Below, piece by piece: positions 27,681 to 35,777 of a DNA stretch of 52,494 nucleotides. The notes under the pieces were generated by a model, which worked only from the letters and a program-made list of their open reading frames with translations, was not told the origin of the DNA and searched no databases. Each line of letters starts with the position of its first letter. Position 1 is the stretch's first letter. Source of the stretch: Nitrospinota bacterium (GTDB taxonomy: Bacteria > JADFOP01). Made by a program: the position numbers and the translations under genes. The stretch is taken from NCBI GenBank assembly GCA_022562795.1, contig JADFOP010000010.1, positions 1-52,494 on the forward strand. The letters are read 5' to 3'.

Positions 27681-29351
27681 TTAATCAGCGCATGGTGACG
27701 AGTCGGCAAGGACGGGAATAGACTCGAAATCCATGACCATCTCCAGAAGCTCGTCGTAGGAGCAGCCTTGCTCGTGGGCTTGGAGGGCGCGGGCGAGGGT
27801 CACCGCCTCTTCGAAGCCGGCCCCCGTGGGCTTGATGATGCTCTGGACCTTGGCCACGGCCCTAAGCGTGAGGGCGTAGTCGCCGTTGGAGGAGCAACGC
27901 TCGTCGAGCTCGACCAAGGGATGGAGGAACTCTTGGATGTAGGAGTGGAAAATCCGCTCGGTGCGGCGCCGGGTTCCGCCGTACCCGCGTATCATCCCCC
28001 CCGCCTGGGCGACGACGCACGCCAGATCGTAGGACTTCTCAAGAAACGCTTTAATATGGTCTGTGTAGGCCTCTAAAAGCTGCTCTTCCTTCCACCTGCG
28101 CCAGGAGTAAGGCCTAAGCCACCTCAGGGCCGACATGCACTTTAGTACAACCATCCCTAACAACGAGGTCGTCTTTAGAGCGACCGAGAGTGAGCGCCGA
28201 GGGGCGTTGGGCTCTTCACCGGATGCTCCCTCAGTGGGCGGCCGGAACCAGTGGACGAGCTTGACGGGCAAGAGCCCGTAAAGCTCTTCCATCTCAGGCC
28301 GGAAATGCTCCCGCAGCCGATAGGGTTGCCCAGCCTGAATGCCGTGGTGGGCCTGAATGCGCTCGAACCGGCGGGGGTCGCTCTTGAGGGCGGCGACCCG
28401 GACAGGGTCCTCGTAGGTCATGAGGTTGGCGGTGTGGCGGGCATAAATCTGGGCGAGGCGGCCGCCTCGGTCGACGGACTTCTCCTCAATCCAGGGGGCC
28501 ACGACCCGGTCTAGGTAAGACTGTGCGTAGGCCTCGTCATGGTATTCGATAAGTCTGGCGCAGGCCACCTCGAGAATGAAGCCGAGCTCCTCGTTATCCT
28601 GAGGCGGCAGCTTCTCCATGAGACGACTGTGGGCCTCTTGCTGCTTGGGGCTGATGGCCGAGATATGATCACGAGCGGCGAGGGCATCGCTCTTGGGCAA
28701 AGAAGGCAGTCCCGCCAACACGTGGCGCAGGCCCGCCTCGAAGGCCCTAAGATTGAGGTCCGGAGCCACCCCGACGACCTTGATGGCAAGCCGGTAGGCT
28801 TCTTCCCGTATGGGCAAGGCTTTAGTAGCAGCCACGGCACCGATGAGGATGGCGTTTACGTGTCGTTCGGCCAACCCCTCAGCTCTCGCTAGAACCCTGG
28901 CATCGAATGTCACCACCCTTCCGGCTAGGCGCTCCAGCAGGGTAAGGATGGTGTCTTCGTCTTGCCGCTCGACGTAGGAGGGCATCTTCTCCAGGACGGT
29001 GTAGTCCCGATGGGTTGAGCCGATGACGGTGGTCTTGTCGGAACTGTACCCCGCCTCCACCGCCCGGCCCAGCTCCAGCATCTCGAGCCCGATGAGACAG
29101 CCGATCTCACCTGGGAACGGGGCCGGAGAGAGGATGGCGTCGTGGAGCTCGGAGTCGGCCAGCTCGGGCACTATCTCAACATAGTAGCTGGTCGCACCGC
29201 CCCGCTGGGACATGCCGGGGATGCCCACCGCGTGGGCCCGATAGTGCATCTGGCGAGCCGCCGCCAGGAGCCATTCGCTGAGGAGAGCTCCCCCCTGCCC
29301 GCCCACGGCGGATATGTAGACGGTGGTCACCTCAGGCGCTAACGCGGTCAT
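27681..29351 (-). CDS. iorB: Indolepyruvate ferredoxin oxidoreductase beta subunit with long C-terminal domain
   Basis: 556 residues from ATG 29351, which overlaps the iorA stop as ATGA. Residues about 1-190 are the gamma-type 2-oxoacid oxidoreductase domain (VYISAVGGQGGALLSEWLLAAA; VGIPGMSQRGGATSYYVEI). The rest (about 200-556) is an additional helical domain with many conserved charged and Trp residues, resembling the DUF6537-type extension; ordinary IorB proteins stop near 200 residues. With IorA it would oxidise aryl pyruvates or related 2-oxoacids with CoA and ferredoxin. An open frame reading further upstream into iorA is rejected because of the coupled start. Confidence 0.88.
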   Translation of the reverse strand: MTALAPEVTTVYISAVGGQGGALLSEWLLAAARQMHYRAHAVGIPGMSQRGGATSYYVEIVPELADSELHDAILSPAPFPGEIGCLIGLEMLELGRAVEAGYSSDKTTVIGSTHRDYTVLEKMPSYVERQDEDTILTLLERLAGRVVTFDARVLARAEGLAERHVNAILIGAVAATKALPIREEAYRLAIKVVGVAPDLNLRAFEAGLRHVLAGLPSLPKSDALAARDHISAISPKQQEAHSRLMEKLPPQDNEELGFILEVACARLIEYHDEAYAQSYLDRVVAPWIEEKSVDRGGRLAQIYARHTANLMTYEDPVRVAALKSDPRRFERIQAHHGIQAGQPYRLREHFRPEMEELYGLLPVKLVHWFRPPTEGASGEEPNAPRRSLSVALKTTSLLGMVVLKCMSALRWLRPYSWRRWKEEQLLEAYTDHIKAFLEKSYDLACVVAQAGGMIRGYGGTRRRTERIFHSYIQEFLHPLVELDERCSSNGDYALTLRAVAKVQSIIKPTGAGFEEAVTLARALQAHEQGCSYDELLEMVMDFESIPVLADSSPCAD

Positions 29352-31504
29352 GAGGGCCCCCCGTCGGTCTCTTCGACTATGTCGGCCAACCCCACGACGG
29401 TCCGCCAAATTGAATGGCTCAGGCGCTCCCAACGAGTGGGGTTGCTCACAACGGTCACTTCGTAAAAGGAGGGGCAGAGCTTTGCCGCTACGGTTATCTC
29501 CCCACACAGCCCGCAGCCGGAGCAGCTAGTGTCCACCATGACGATGGAGTGCTCCCGCAACGGATTGGGGCTATCGGTCAGGGTGAGGGAGGGGCACCCG
29601 TTGAGACTGATGCACGAATGGTCGCCTGTGCAGAGGTCCGGGTCCACCCCGTACTGGGACTTGACCACCCGAAGGCCCTTGGTGAGGTCCTCGCGGACTC
29701 GACGTTCGTCGCGCCGACCTTTGATGAGCTGGCACTCAGCCCGGGACAATAGAACCCGGAGGCCGCCTTGGGGTTGGTCCAAAGCGGCACGGAAGGCGGC
29801 CAGGGAGTCATCGAGGTCGTACGGGTTCACCACCCGCGTCCACCGGACCCCGCACGCCTTCAGGGTGGCTTCGATATCCATCTCGGGGATGGGCTCGCCC
29901 CTGAAATTCATCCCCGTGCTAGGATTAGGTTGTCCGCCGGTCATGGCGATGTGAAAATTCTCAAAAATGACGAGGATGGCGTTGGTGTTGTTCTGGACGG
30001 CATTTATGATGCTGGTTGTGAGCCCCGAGTGCCAGAAGGTGCCATCGCCCATGAAGGAGATAATGGTCTCGTCGGTCAAACGGCTCAATGCCCCAGTGGT
30101 GGCCAGGCCCGATCCCATGGCGGTAATTGAATCGGTGAACTCAAAAGGAGGCAGGGCCGCAAGCGAGTAACAGCCTATGTCGTTCGCGTAGCGGAATTGG
30201 CCCCCCTCGGCCTCTAGGATTTTTAGAGCGGTAAAGATGGGCCGCTCCGGGCAGCCGGTGCAGAAGATGGGAGTCCTGGCAACCAGGGGCTCGGCCAGGT
30301 GATGGGCGGCGACGTCGCGCTGGGCGGCATGCCGCTCGAGGGTAGAGTCAATCCGCTCACGGACCTCGCCGACTGGAAAGAGCCGGGGGCCGAGGATTCT
30401 ACCAATGCGTTCCATGAGGGCTGAGGGCTGAAGCTCGCCTTCCAGGCCCAAGTCATCTTTCCCGATGAAGGTCACCTCTAAGCCAGCCTTTTGCACCACG
30501 CTCCGAATCTGGTCTTCCAAGATGGCGGGCCTGCCCTCCTCGATGATAATGACCTCTTCCTTTCCCTCAACGAACTCGATCAGCTCTTCGGGCACGAGCG
30601 GGTAGAGGGCCCGAAGCGCCAAAATGGGCACCTCCAGCTCGCGGGTGTGGCCGTTGAGCCCCAGCAGATGGAAGGAGCGGAACACCAGATTGGTGAGCGC
30701 CCCGTGCGTGATAATACCTACCTCTTCCCTTCGGCCGGTAAAGAGGCGATTCATGCGATTGCGACGGATGTAGTCCCGCGCGGCGGGAAGCCTCTCTTCC
30801 ACCTTCTCGCGCTCATGAACCATGGAACGGGGCGGCAGGGTGATGGCCTTAGGGTTCCGAATGCTCCGTGAGATGGGGTTCAGGGTGGAGATGGCCGGGG
30901 GGCGGTTCTCGTTGGCGACGAAGCTGCCCTTTAAGTTGCCCACCCGGGTGGGCAAGACATATAGGACGGGCATCCGGCTTGCCTCGGAGAGTTCGAAACC
31001 TTCCCTTACCATGCGGGCCATGTCTGCGGGGCTCGCGAGGGGCTCCAGGACGGGCATCCCCGATTTGAGTCCAAACGGAAGCGTTCGTTCGGCGATTGTA
31101 GTCCCCGTGCAGCCGTAGTCTTCACCCACGATAATAAGAGCTCCGCCCGTTACCCCGGAGGCGGCGACGTGGGCCAGGGGATCCGAGGCGACGTTGGTTC
31201 CAACTACCTTCCAGCACACAGCGCCCCGGATAGGGTGCGTGACTGAGGTGAGAAGCAAGGAGGCGGCGGAGGCCTCGTTGTTGGAGACTTCAAAGTAGAT
31301 GCCAAGGTCTTTGAGGACGGGCTGATAAGCGGCGGCGAAGAGATCGAGCAGATGCGCGACCGGGGAGCCGGGGTAGCCTCCAAGGTAACCCACCCCATTT
31401 TCCAGGAGAGCTTTCGTGAGAATGAGCGCCCCGTCGCCCTGGAGGGTTTGCCCCGGACCGAAGAGGAGCTGATCGATTGCTAGTCGGCCTTCGCCGGCAA
31501 TCAC
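29348..31504 (-). CDS. iorA: Indolepyruvate ferredoxin oxidoreductase alpha subunit
   Basis: 718 residues. The N-terminal pyrimidine-binding domain (GYLGGYPGSPVAHLLDLF; EVSNNEASAASLLLT) is followed by a transketolase-C-like middle region and the TPP-binding domain with GDGTFWHSGLTTSIINAVQN and NTNAILVIFENFHIAMTGGQ. The C-terminal ferredoxin-like part has DLCTGDHSCISLNGCPSL and CSGCGLCGEITVAAKLCP, so one or two Fe-S clusters. Such enzymes break down aromatic or branched amino acids by way of the 2-oxoacid. A 300-nt leader with inverted repeats precedes it. Confidence 0.93.
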   Translation of the reverse strand: MIAGEGRLAIDQLLFGPGQTLQGDGALILTKALLENGVGYLGGYPGSPVAHLLDLFAAAYQPVLKDLGIYFEVSNNEASAASLLLTSVTHPIRGAVCWKVVGTNVASDPLAHVAASGVTGGALIIVGEDYGCTGTTIAERTLPFGLKSGMPVLEPLASPADMARMVREGFELSEASRMPVLYVLPTRVGNLKGSFVANENRPPAISTLNPISRSIRNPKAITLPPRSMVHEREKVEERLPAARDYIRRNRMNRLFTGRREEVGIITHGALTNLVFRSFHLLGLNGHTRELEVPILALRALYPLVPEELIEFVEGKEEVIIIEEGRPAILEDQIRSVVQKAGLEVTFIGKDDLGLEGELQPSALMERIGRILGPRLFPVGEVRERIDSTLERHAAQRDVAAHHLAEPLVARTPIFCTGCPERPIFTALKILEAEGGQFRYANDIGCYSLAALPPFEFTDSITAMGSGLATTGALSRLTDETIISFMGDGTFWHSGLTTSIINAVQNNTNAILVIFENFHIAMTGGQPNPSTGMNFRGEPIPEMDIEATLKACGVRWTRVVNPYDLDDSLAAFRAALDQPQGGLRVLLSRAECQLIKGRRDERRVREDLTKGLRVVKSQYGVDPDLCTGDHSCISLNGCPSLTLTDSPNPLREHSIVMVDTSCSGCGLCGEITVAAKLCPSFYEVTVVSNPTRWERLSHSIWRTVVGLADIVEETDGGPS

Positions 31505-31560
31505 GAGATAACCCCCCTCCCATCACGAAGCTCGGCGAGGGCCCGCTCGTGAGGCGTCTC

Positions 31561-31592
31561 TGGGTATGGTTCGGAGATTGTGCGCATACCCA
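31561..31592. repeat. Inverted repeat flanked by direct repeats in the iorA leader
   Basis: TGGGTATG (31561-31568) and CATACCCA (31585-31592) are perfect inverted arms with a 16-bp loop. Identical 9-bp direct repeats AGGCGTCTC flank it at 31552-31560 and 31595-31603. About 60 bp before the iorA ATG. Confidence 0.6.
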
Positions 31593-31663
31593 TAAGGCGT
31601 CTCCCTATCTTGTTGCGCCCAGATCTACCAAGAAAACTGGCGGGTCACATTATCGCTGGGCCG

Positions 31664-31680
31664 GAAGCCGAAACGGCTTC
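31664..31680. repeat. Hairpin in the iorA leader
   Basis: Perfect 7-bp stem GAAGCCG/CGGCTTC with a 3-base loop AAA. No T-tract on either strand, so not a terminator. Confidence 0.5.
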
Positions 31681-31806
31681 AAAACTGAGCTACTCACCCC
31701 CGTCTATCGTTTACAAGGGAGGTAGCCCATGTGGGTTTCGCAACGGCAAACAGCCCCTAAGACGTGTAATTCTCTCAATGCGGTGCAGCCGAAATTACTT
31801 GACGGA

Positions 31807-31834
31807 ATTATACTAGTATGGAGAAAAATGTCCA
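31807..31834 (-). promoter_or_regulatory. Sigma-70 promoter of iorAB
   Basis: TGGACA at 31829-31834, 16-bp spacer, consensus TATAAT at 31807-31812 on the minus strand. It implies an mRNA leader of about 295 nt. Confidence 0.6.
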
Positions 31835-31906
31835 GAGGGAGAGGCGATTATTGTCAATAAAATATATTAGAGAAAAGGGGGATGGCGATCTTGAACAGGC
31901 CCCCCC

Positions 31907-32647
31907 CTAGGTCTTCAGGGGACTCTGCCAGCAGACTTTGCCCACAAAGAAAGGGCCCAGCGACTCAATATACTTGGCAGTTTGTTGGGTTTTTCTCATA
32001 TCCTGGACGAGGCGAGAGAGCGGATGGAGCTCAGGGCCTACCAGGCCCAGGACAAACTCATTGTCATTCTGGTCGAGCCCGAAACAGGCCAGACGAATAT
32101 CAAACGCATGGCCGCCCTGGGAGTAGGTTTTGCCAATCATCGCGTGCTCGCGGAGAATCTTTCCCTGCTCCACTTCAGTGAGTAAACCGAATTCTGGCCT
32201 CCGACGCAATGGGTACCAGATTGCCCAGGGCCACTCGGGGTTGAAGGCATAGCGCCGGGGCTTGACCAGCATCCAGTCTTCAAGATCGACCTCCCGGCCG
32301 GTCGAATAGGTTCTTCCTATCATCGTGAGTTCGGGCTTGCGCTGCAAAGACGAGAATGGCTCGCTGGCCAACACTGACCTCGCCTCGCCAACCAGGACGT
32401 CAGGGTCCTCAGTAATTACGAGCAGGCCAACGCCGAGCGGATCGTTCAGGTCGTGATACAACACGCCCTCTAGGCCGCTCTCGCTAAACGTCTCTTTCAG
32501 GCTCTCGGTATCGGCGCAATTCCCGAAGACGTGGAGCTGACAATAGAGCCGGCGGTCGAATTCTTGCGGAGCTCCATCACCTGGCGCTCCTACCTCTCCG
32601 AGCTCGGGATGGTCGGTCGCCGAGCGGGCCTGGGGGTCCGTCGCCAT
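31907..32647 (-). CDS. Chlorite-dismutase-family heme protein, HemQ-like
   Basis: 246 residues with two ferredoxin-like domains. The C-terminal half has WYPLRRRPEFGLL, the probable proximal heme ligand in LREHAMIGKTY, then FDIRLACFGLDQNDNEFVLGL and LVQDMRKTQQTAKYIESLGP. Aligned by eye on GLD, the distal arginine needed for chlorite dismutation is not in place, so chlorite breakdown is unlikely. The family also includes HemQ, coproheme decarboxylase, which would fit with hemL elsewhere in the window, but subgroup assignment is uncertain. Last gene of the Suf-type row, 148 bp after the Rieske ferredoxin. Confidence 0.82.
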   Translation of the reverse strand: MATDPQARSATDHPELGEVGAPGDGAPQEFDRRLYCQLHVFGNCADTESLKETFSESGLEGVLYHDLNDPLGVGLLVITEDPDVLVGEARSVLASEPFSSLQRKPELTMIGRTYSTGREVDLEDWMLVKPRRYAFNPEWPWAIWYPLRRRPEFGLLTEVEQGKILREHAMIGKTYSQGGHAFDIRLACFGLDQNDNEFVLGLVGPELHPLSRLVQDMRKTQQTAKYIESLGPFFVGKVCWQSPLKT

Positions 32648-32795
32648 TGCTCACCTCCTGGAACTTTTCCCAAGGGTATCACTGGCGGGCGAGGCTGGCA
32701 AGATTATGGGTCACCCACCCTACCCTTTTACGAGCTGATACTAACCACCGGAAATTATTTACGATGTTGAGCTAATTAGGAGGTTTGAAGACGTC

Positions 32796-33110
32796 TTAGT
32801 CGATAGAGACGAGAATCTGGTCGCCTTCGACCTTGACCGGAAAGGTCTCCACAGGTTCGCACGCGGGCATTCTGGTTACAGCTCCGGTGCGTACGTTGAA
32901 GCGGGCCCCGTGCCTTGGGCACTCGATCTCATCATCCCCTATCAGGTCCCCCTCGACGAGAGGGCCCCCGTCGTGGGTGCAGACGTCCTGTATGGCGTAG
33001 TATGTACCGCCGAGGTTGAAGATTGCCAGGGGCTCGCCGTCGACCTCCACTAACTTCTTCTCTCCCGGGCCTATCTCATCGGTCTTGGCGACCTCGAAAT
33101 ACTCCCCCAT
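32796..33110 (-). CDS. Rieske-type ferredoxin
   Basis: 104 residues, one Rieske domain with no membrane anchor. The 2Fe-2S ligands are CTH (Cys44, His46) and CPRH (Cys63, His66), the standard Cys-x-His...Cys-x2-His pattern. Such soluble Rieske proteins deliver electrons to oxygenases or, in Suf operons, are thought to take part in Fe-S assembly. It starts only 6 bp after sufU, so co-transcription is likely. Confidence 0.92.
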   Translation of the reverse strand: MGEYFEVAKTDEIGPGEKKLVEVDGEPLAIFNLGGTYYAIQDVCTHDGGPLVEGDLIGDDEIECPRHGARFNVRTGAVTRMPACEPVETFPVKVEGDQILVSID

Positions 33111-33116
33111 TGCCTC

Positions 33117-33587
33117 TTAAGCCTCCTCGTCATCGCTGGCGGGGGCGGGGTTATCGGCCTGGGCAACGGCCTCGCCCTCCCGACTCCGAGCCAGCATCTG
33201 CCGCTGCAGGTATCCCTTAATCCCAAAGCGGACGGCGTTCAGCCCCAGCGTGGAGCAGCGAGGACGGGTCATGGCCAGCTCACGGCCCAAGATTTCGATG
33301 ACGGCGTCGAGGGGAATCGCCTGCACCTCCTCCAGCGACTTGCCCTCCACCATCTCCATTATCATCGATGTGCCCGCCATGCTGAGAGTACATCCTTCCC
33401 CCTCGAAGGAGACCCCCTCGACGACATCCTGATCATTGATTTTGAGGTAGACCGTCACAAGGTCGTCACAGCCGGGATTGCCGATCCTCTGGACCACGTC
33501 CGCGTCATCCATAGAGCCCCAGTTGATCGGGTCTTCATAGTGCTCCATGATTAACTCGATCTGCTCTTCTCGGCTGAGTTTGTTCAC
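33117..33587 (-). CDS. sufU: SufU-type Fe-S scaffold or sulfur-transfer protein
   Basis: 156 residues, NifU N-terminal/IscU fold. The three key cysteines are in GNPGCDDLVTV, FEGEGCTLSMAGTSMI and RPRCSTLGLNAVRFG. The spacing between the second and third Cys suits the SufU subgroup with its short insertion. SufU normally accepts sulfur from SufS as a zinc protein, yet no sufS is present here. The last 25 residues are an acidic, Ala-rich tail. Confidence 0.92.
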   Translation of the reverse strand: MNKLSREEQIELIMEHYEDPINWGSMDDADVVQRIGNPGCDDLVTVYLKINDQDVVEGVSFEGEGCTLSMAGTSMIMEMVEGKSLEEVQAIPLDAVIEILGRELAMTRPRCSTLGLNAVRFGIKGYLQRQMLARSREGEAVAQADNPAPASDDEEA

Positions 33588-33629
33588 GTCCTCTGCCTCC
33601 TGCCGACTTTTTGTGACGGGCCTCTGGGC

Positions 33630-33965
33630 TTATCCCAAAGGGGTGGGAAGGCCAAGTCGCTGACGGTGCGCCCGGCAGGCCTCCTTCTGGTGGGTCAGGA
33701 TGTGTAGCGGCGCACGGGGCTTCGCCGTGCACAGAAGGATGAAGCCTTCTTCCTGATCAGCTGAATAGTACCGCAGGGAATCTGTGTGGTCGACCTCCCC
33801 TGATAGGAGCCGGCCGGCACAGGTTACGCACCACCCTACCAGGCAGCTAGCCGGCAGGTCATAACCAGCCTGCCAGGCAGCGTCCAGGATGTACTCATCC
33901 TCTGCCACCTCGATGGTGGCCACGGTGACGCCGTCGGTCAGAACGACCGGATAGGTTTGTGCCAC
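33630..33965 (-). CDS. Plant-type 2Fe-2S ferredoxin
   Basis: 111 residues, beta-grasp ferredoxin. Ligands Cys41, Cys46, Cys49 and Cys79 follow the pattern C-x4-C-x2-C-x29-C (ASCLVGWCVTCAGRL and GFILLC). Soluble one-electron carrier. Located between the Dps-like ferritin (6 bp) and sufU (42 bp), so it may supply electrons for cluster assembly or for iron release from the ferritin. The basic C-terminal tail is unusual for this class. Confidence 0.92.
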   Translation of the reverse strand: MAQTYPVVLTDGVTVATIEVAEDEYILDAAWQAGYDLPASCLVGWCVTCAGRLLSGEVDHTDSLRYYSADQEEGFILLCTAKPRAPLHILTHQKEACRAHRQRLGLPTPLG

Positions 33966-33971
33966 GATCGC

Positions 33972-34595
33972 TTATGGGTTGTAGAAGGGCGTGTTCCTGC
34001 TGTATGGTGCCTCTCCCGGTGTGCCCCGACGGAAGTGTCCAGAGGGCCGGACGATGCCATCCCGCTCCATGCTCAGAAGCTCGATGAACCAAGCCTCGTG
34101 CTCGATCTCCTCGTTGAGGATTCGGGCCGCCATATCGTAGGTCCGTGGGTCCTTGCCCGCGGTCATATCGCAGACTTCATTCCAGGTCCGTATCGCGCAG
34201 CGCTCGGCCTCAAGCAGGACTTCCAGGATATTTGCAGCGGTGGGCTCTTCCGGCAGGTAGGCGTCCGGACAGCTGGAGCGGTCGGCAAACGCCCGGATGT
34301 CCCGTGGGAGGCTGCCGCCCAGTTCATAGATTCGGGGCATGATCAGCTCGAAGTGGGCCCGGTCCTCTATGCGGGCATCCTCACAGATCTCCTTGTAGTC
34401 CTCATTACCCGCCAGGTACATCCGGAGGATGGTGTAGTAGTAGTAGGTCGTGAACTCCGCCCCGGCCGCATCGATCAGCTTCTCCACCAACTCCTCAACA
34501 TTCACACCACGGGCCACGATCTGCTCCACACCCACGCGCTGGGTGGTATCACCAGGCTTGACCCGTCCCTTGGCATGCGGTTTCTCCGTAGCCAT
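33972..34595 (-). CDS. Dps-like ferritin (thioferritin/DPSL type)
   Basis: 207 residues, four-helix ferritin fold. Metal ligands are visible as [37 protein letters not shown] and [14 protein letters not shown], a bacterioferritin-like diiron site in a Dps-sized protein. Cysteines at about 108 (SSCPD) and 131 (ERC) could form the disulfide described for DPSL proteins. It would oxidise Fe(II) with peroxide and store iron. It has a GGGAGG ribosome-binding site 7 nt before the ATG. Placed between the rhodanese and the ferredoxin of the Suf operon. Confidence 0.85.
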   Translation of the reverse strand: MATEKPHAKGRVKPGDTTQRVGVEQIVARGVNVEELVEKLIDAAGAEFTTYYYYTILRMYLAGNEDYKEICEDARIEDRAHFELIMPRIYELGGSLPRDIRAFADRSSCPDAYLPEEPTAANILEVLLEAERCAIRTWNEVCDMTAGKDPRTYDMAARILNEEIEHEAWFIELLSMERDGIVRPSGHFRRGTPGEAPYSRNTPFYNP

Positions 34596-34773
34596 ACGTG
34601 TTCCTCCCTTCTCTCAGCTAGAGTAAGTCAAAACCAGAATGACCAAATGCTGAAGACAGCCGCCCGCGGCTGGCCTGGGCGCTATTGGGGCAGCTCCGGG
34701 CCTAGGGCCTCCATGGCGATATCTCCCGTCAGACAGGTCCGCGGCGGCGTCCTCCGCCCGGCCCTTAGTCCCT

Positions 34774-35640
34774 TTACGGCTTCTCTATGGGCGCCCTTAC
34801 GAGGTTGCCCCACTCGGTCCAGGAGCCGTCGTAGTTGCGCACCTCCTGGTAGCCCAGCAGGTAGGTCAAGACGAACCAGGTATGAGAGGACCGCTCGCCA
34901 ATGCGGCAGTACGCGATGATATCGTCGGCGGGGTCCAGATTGTTCTGTTCCTTGTAGATGGACCAGAGCTCCTCGGCCGACTTGAAGGTCTGGTCCTCGT
35001 TGACCGCCGTCCCCCAAGGGATGCTGGCCGCGCCCGGAATGTGGCCGCCGCGGAGAGCGCCCTCCTGCGGGTACTCCTCCATGTGAAGGAGCTCACCCGT
35101 AAACTCCCCTGGGGAGCGCACGTCCACCAAGGGCTTCTGCCCCTCAAGGTGCTTATCGACGTCCTCGCGGAACGCCCGTATCGTCTCCTCGTGAGTGCTT
35201 GTTACCTTATAGTCGGTGGCCGGGTAGGCGGGGACCTCTTTGCTGAACTCACGCCCCTCGTCGATCCACTTCTGGCGACCGCCGTCCATGATGCGGCACT
35301 TCTCGTGGCCGAAGAGCTTGAAGACCCAAAAGGCGTAGGTTGCCCACCAGTTGCTTTTGTCACCGTAAAAGACCACGGTGTGATCGTTGGCGATCCCTTT
35401 TTCAGAGACAAGCTGCTCGAAGGCTCCGGCATTAACGTAGTCCCGGATGAGCTGGTCCTGGAGTTCGGTCTGCCAGTCCACCTTCACGGCCCCTGGGACG
35501 TGGCCCACTTCATATAGGATGACGTCCTCGTCGGACTCCACTATACGGATTTCCGGGTCATCGAGGTGCTCCTCCACCCACTCCGTCGTCACTAAAACAT
35601 CTGGATTGACGTACTCTTTCACTGTTCTTTCCTCCATCAT
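34774..35640 (-). CDS. Thiosulfate sulfurtransferase (two-domain rhodanese)
   Basis: 288 residues with two rhodanese domains. The C-terminal one carries the catalytic cysteine in [20 protein letters not shown], the loop typical of thiosulfate:cyanide sulfurtransferases. The N-terminal domain (about 10-140) lacks the cysteine, as usual. It moves sulfane sulfur from thiosulfate to an acceptor. It occupies the place in the Suf operon where a cysteine desulfurase (sufS) is normally found. Followed by a 178-bp gap before the ferritin. Confidence 0.93.
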   Translation of the reverse strand: MMEERTVKEYVNPDVLVTTEWVEEHLDDPEIRIVESDEDVILYEVGHVPGAVKVDWQTELQDQLIRDYVNAGAFEQLVSEKGIANDHTVVFYGDKSNWWATYAFWVFKLFGHEKCRIMDGGRQKWIDEGREFSKEVPAYPATDYKVTSTHEETIRAFREDVDKHLEGQKPLVDVRSPGEFTGELLHMEEYPQEGALRGGHIPGAASIPWGTAVNEDQTFKSAEELWSIYKEQNNLDPADDIIAYCRIGERSSHTWFVLTYLLGYQEVRNYDGSWTEWGNLVRAPIEKP

Positions 35641-35777
35641 GATTTTGATCGGAAATCGGGAGCAGGTTAATCCTTAATCATCTATTCCAAGTTGTCAAGA
35701 ATAAAGTTGACTAAAAAGTTCAAGAAATTTTGAGGGCCTTCTACCGCCCCCCATATTGCTGTTAGAGTATCCGACGC

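Larger units (their letters stand above)
31505..31906. other. Long iorA leader and promoter region
   Basis: About 400 bases without a gene. On the minus strand it carries the promoter at 31807-31834, then a hairpin GAAGCCG-AAA-CGGCTTC at 31664-31680, and an inverted repeat near the iorA start (31561-31592). Positions 31835-31906 hold nothing I recognise. Confidence 0.55.

Noticed and set aside
31907-32647. Chlorite dismutase as functional name
   Set aside because: The distal arginine is not found at the aligned position and no perchlorate or chlorate reductase genes are nearby.
33957-34919. 320-codon plus-strand frame across ferritin and rhodanese
   Set aside because: Covers two well-supported genes on the other strand and has no recognisable domain.
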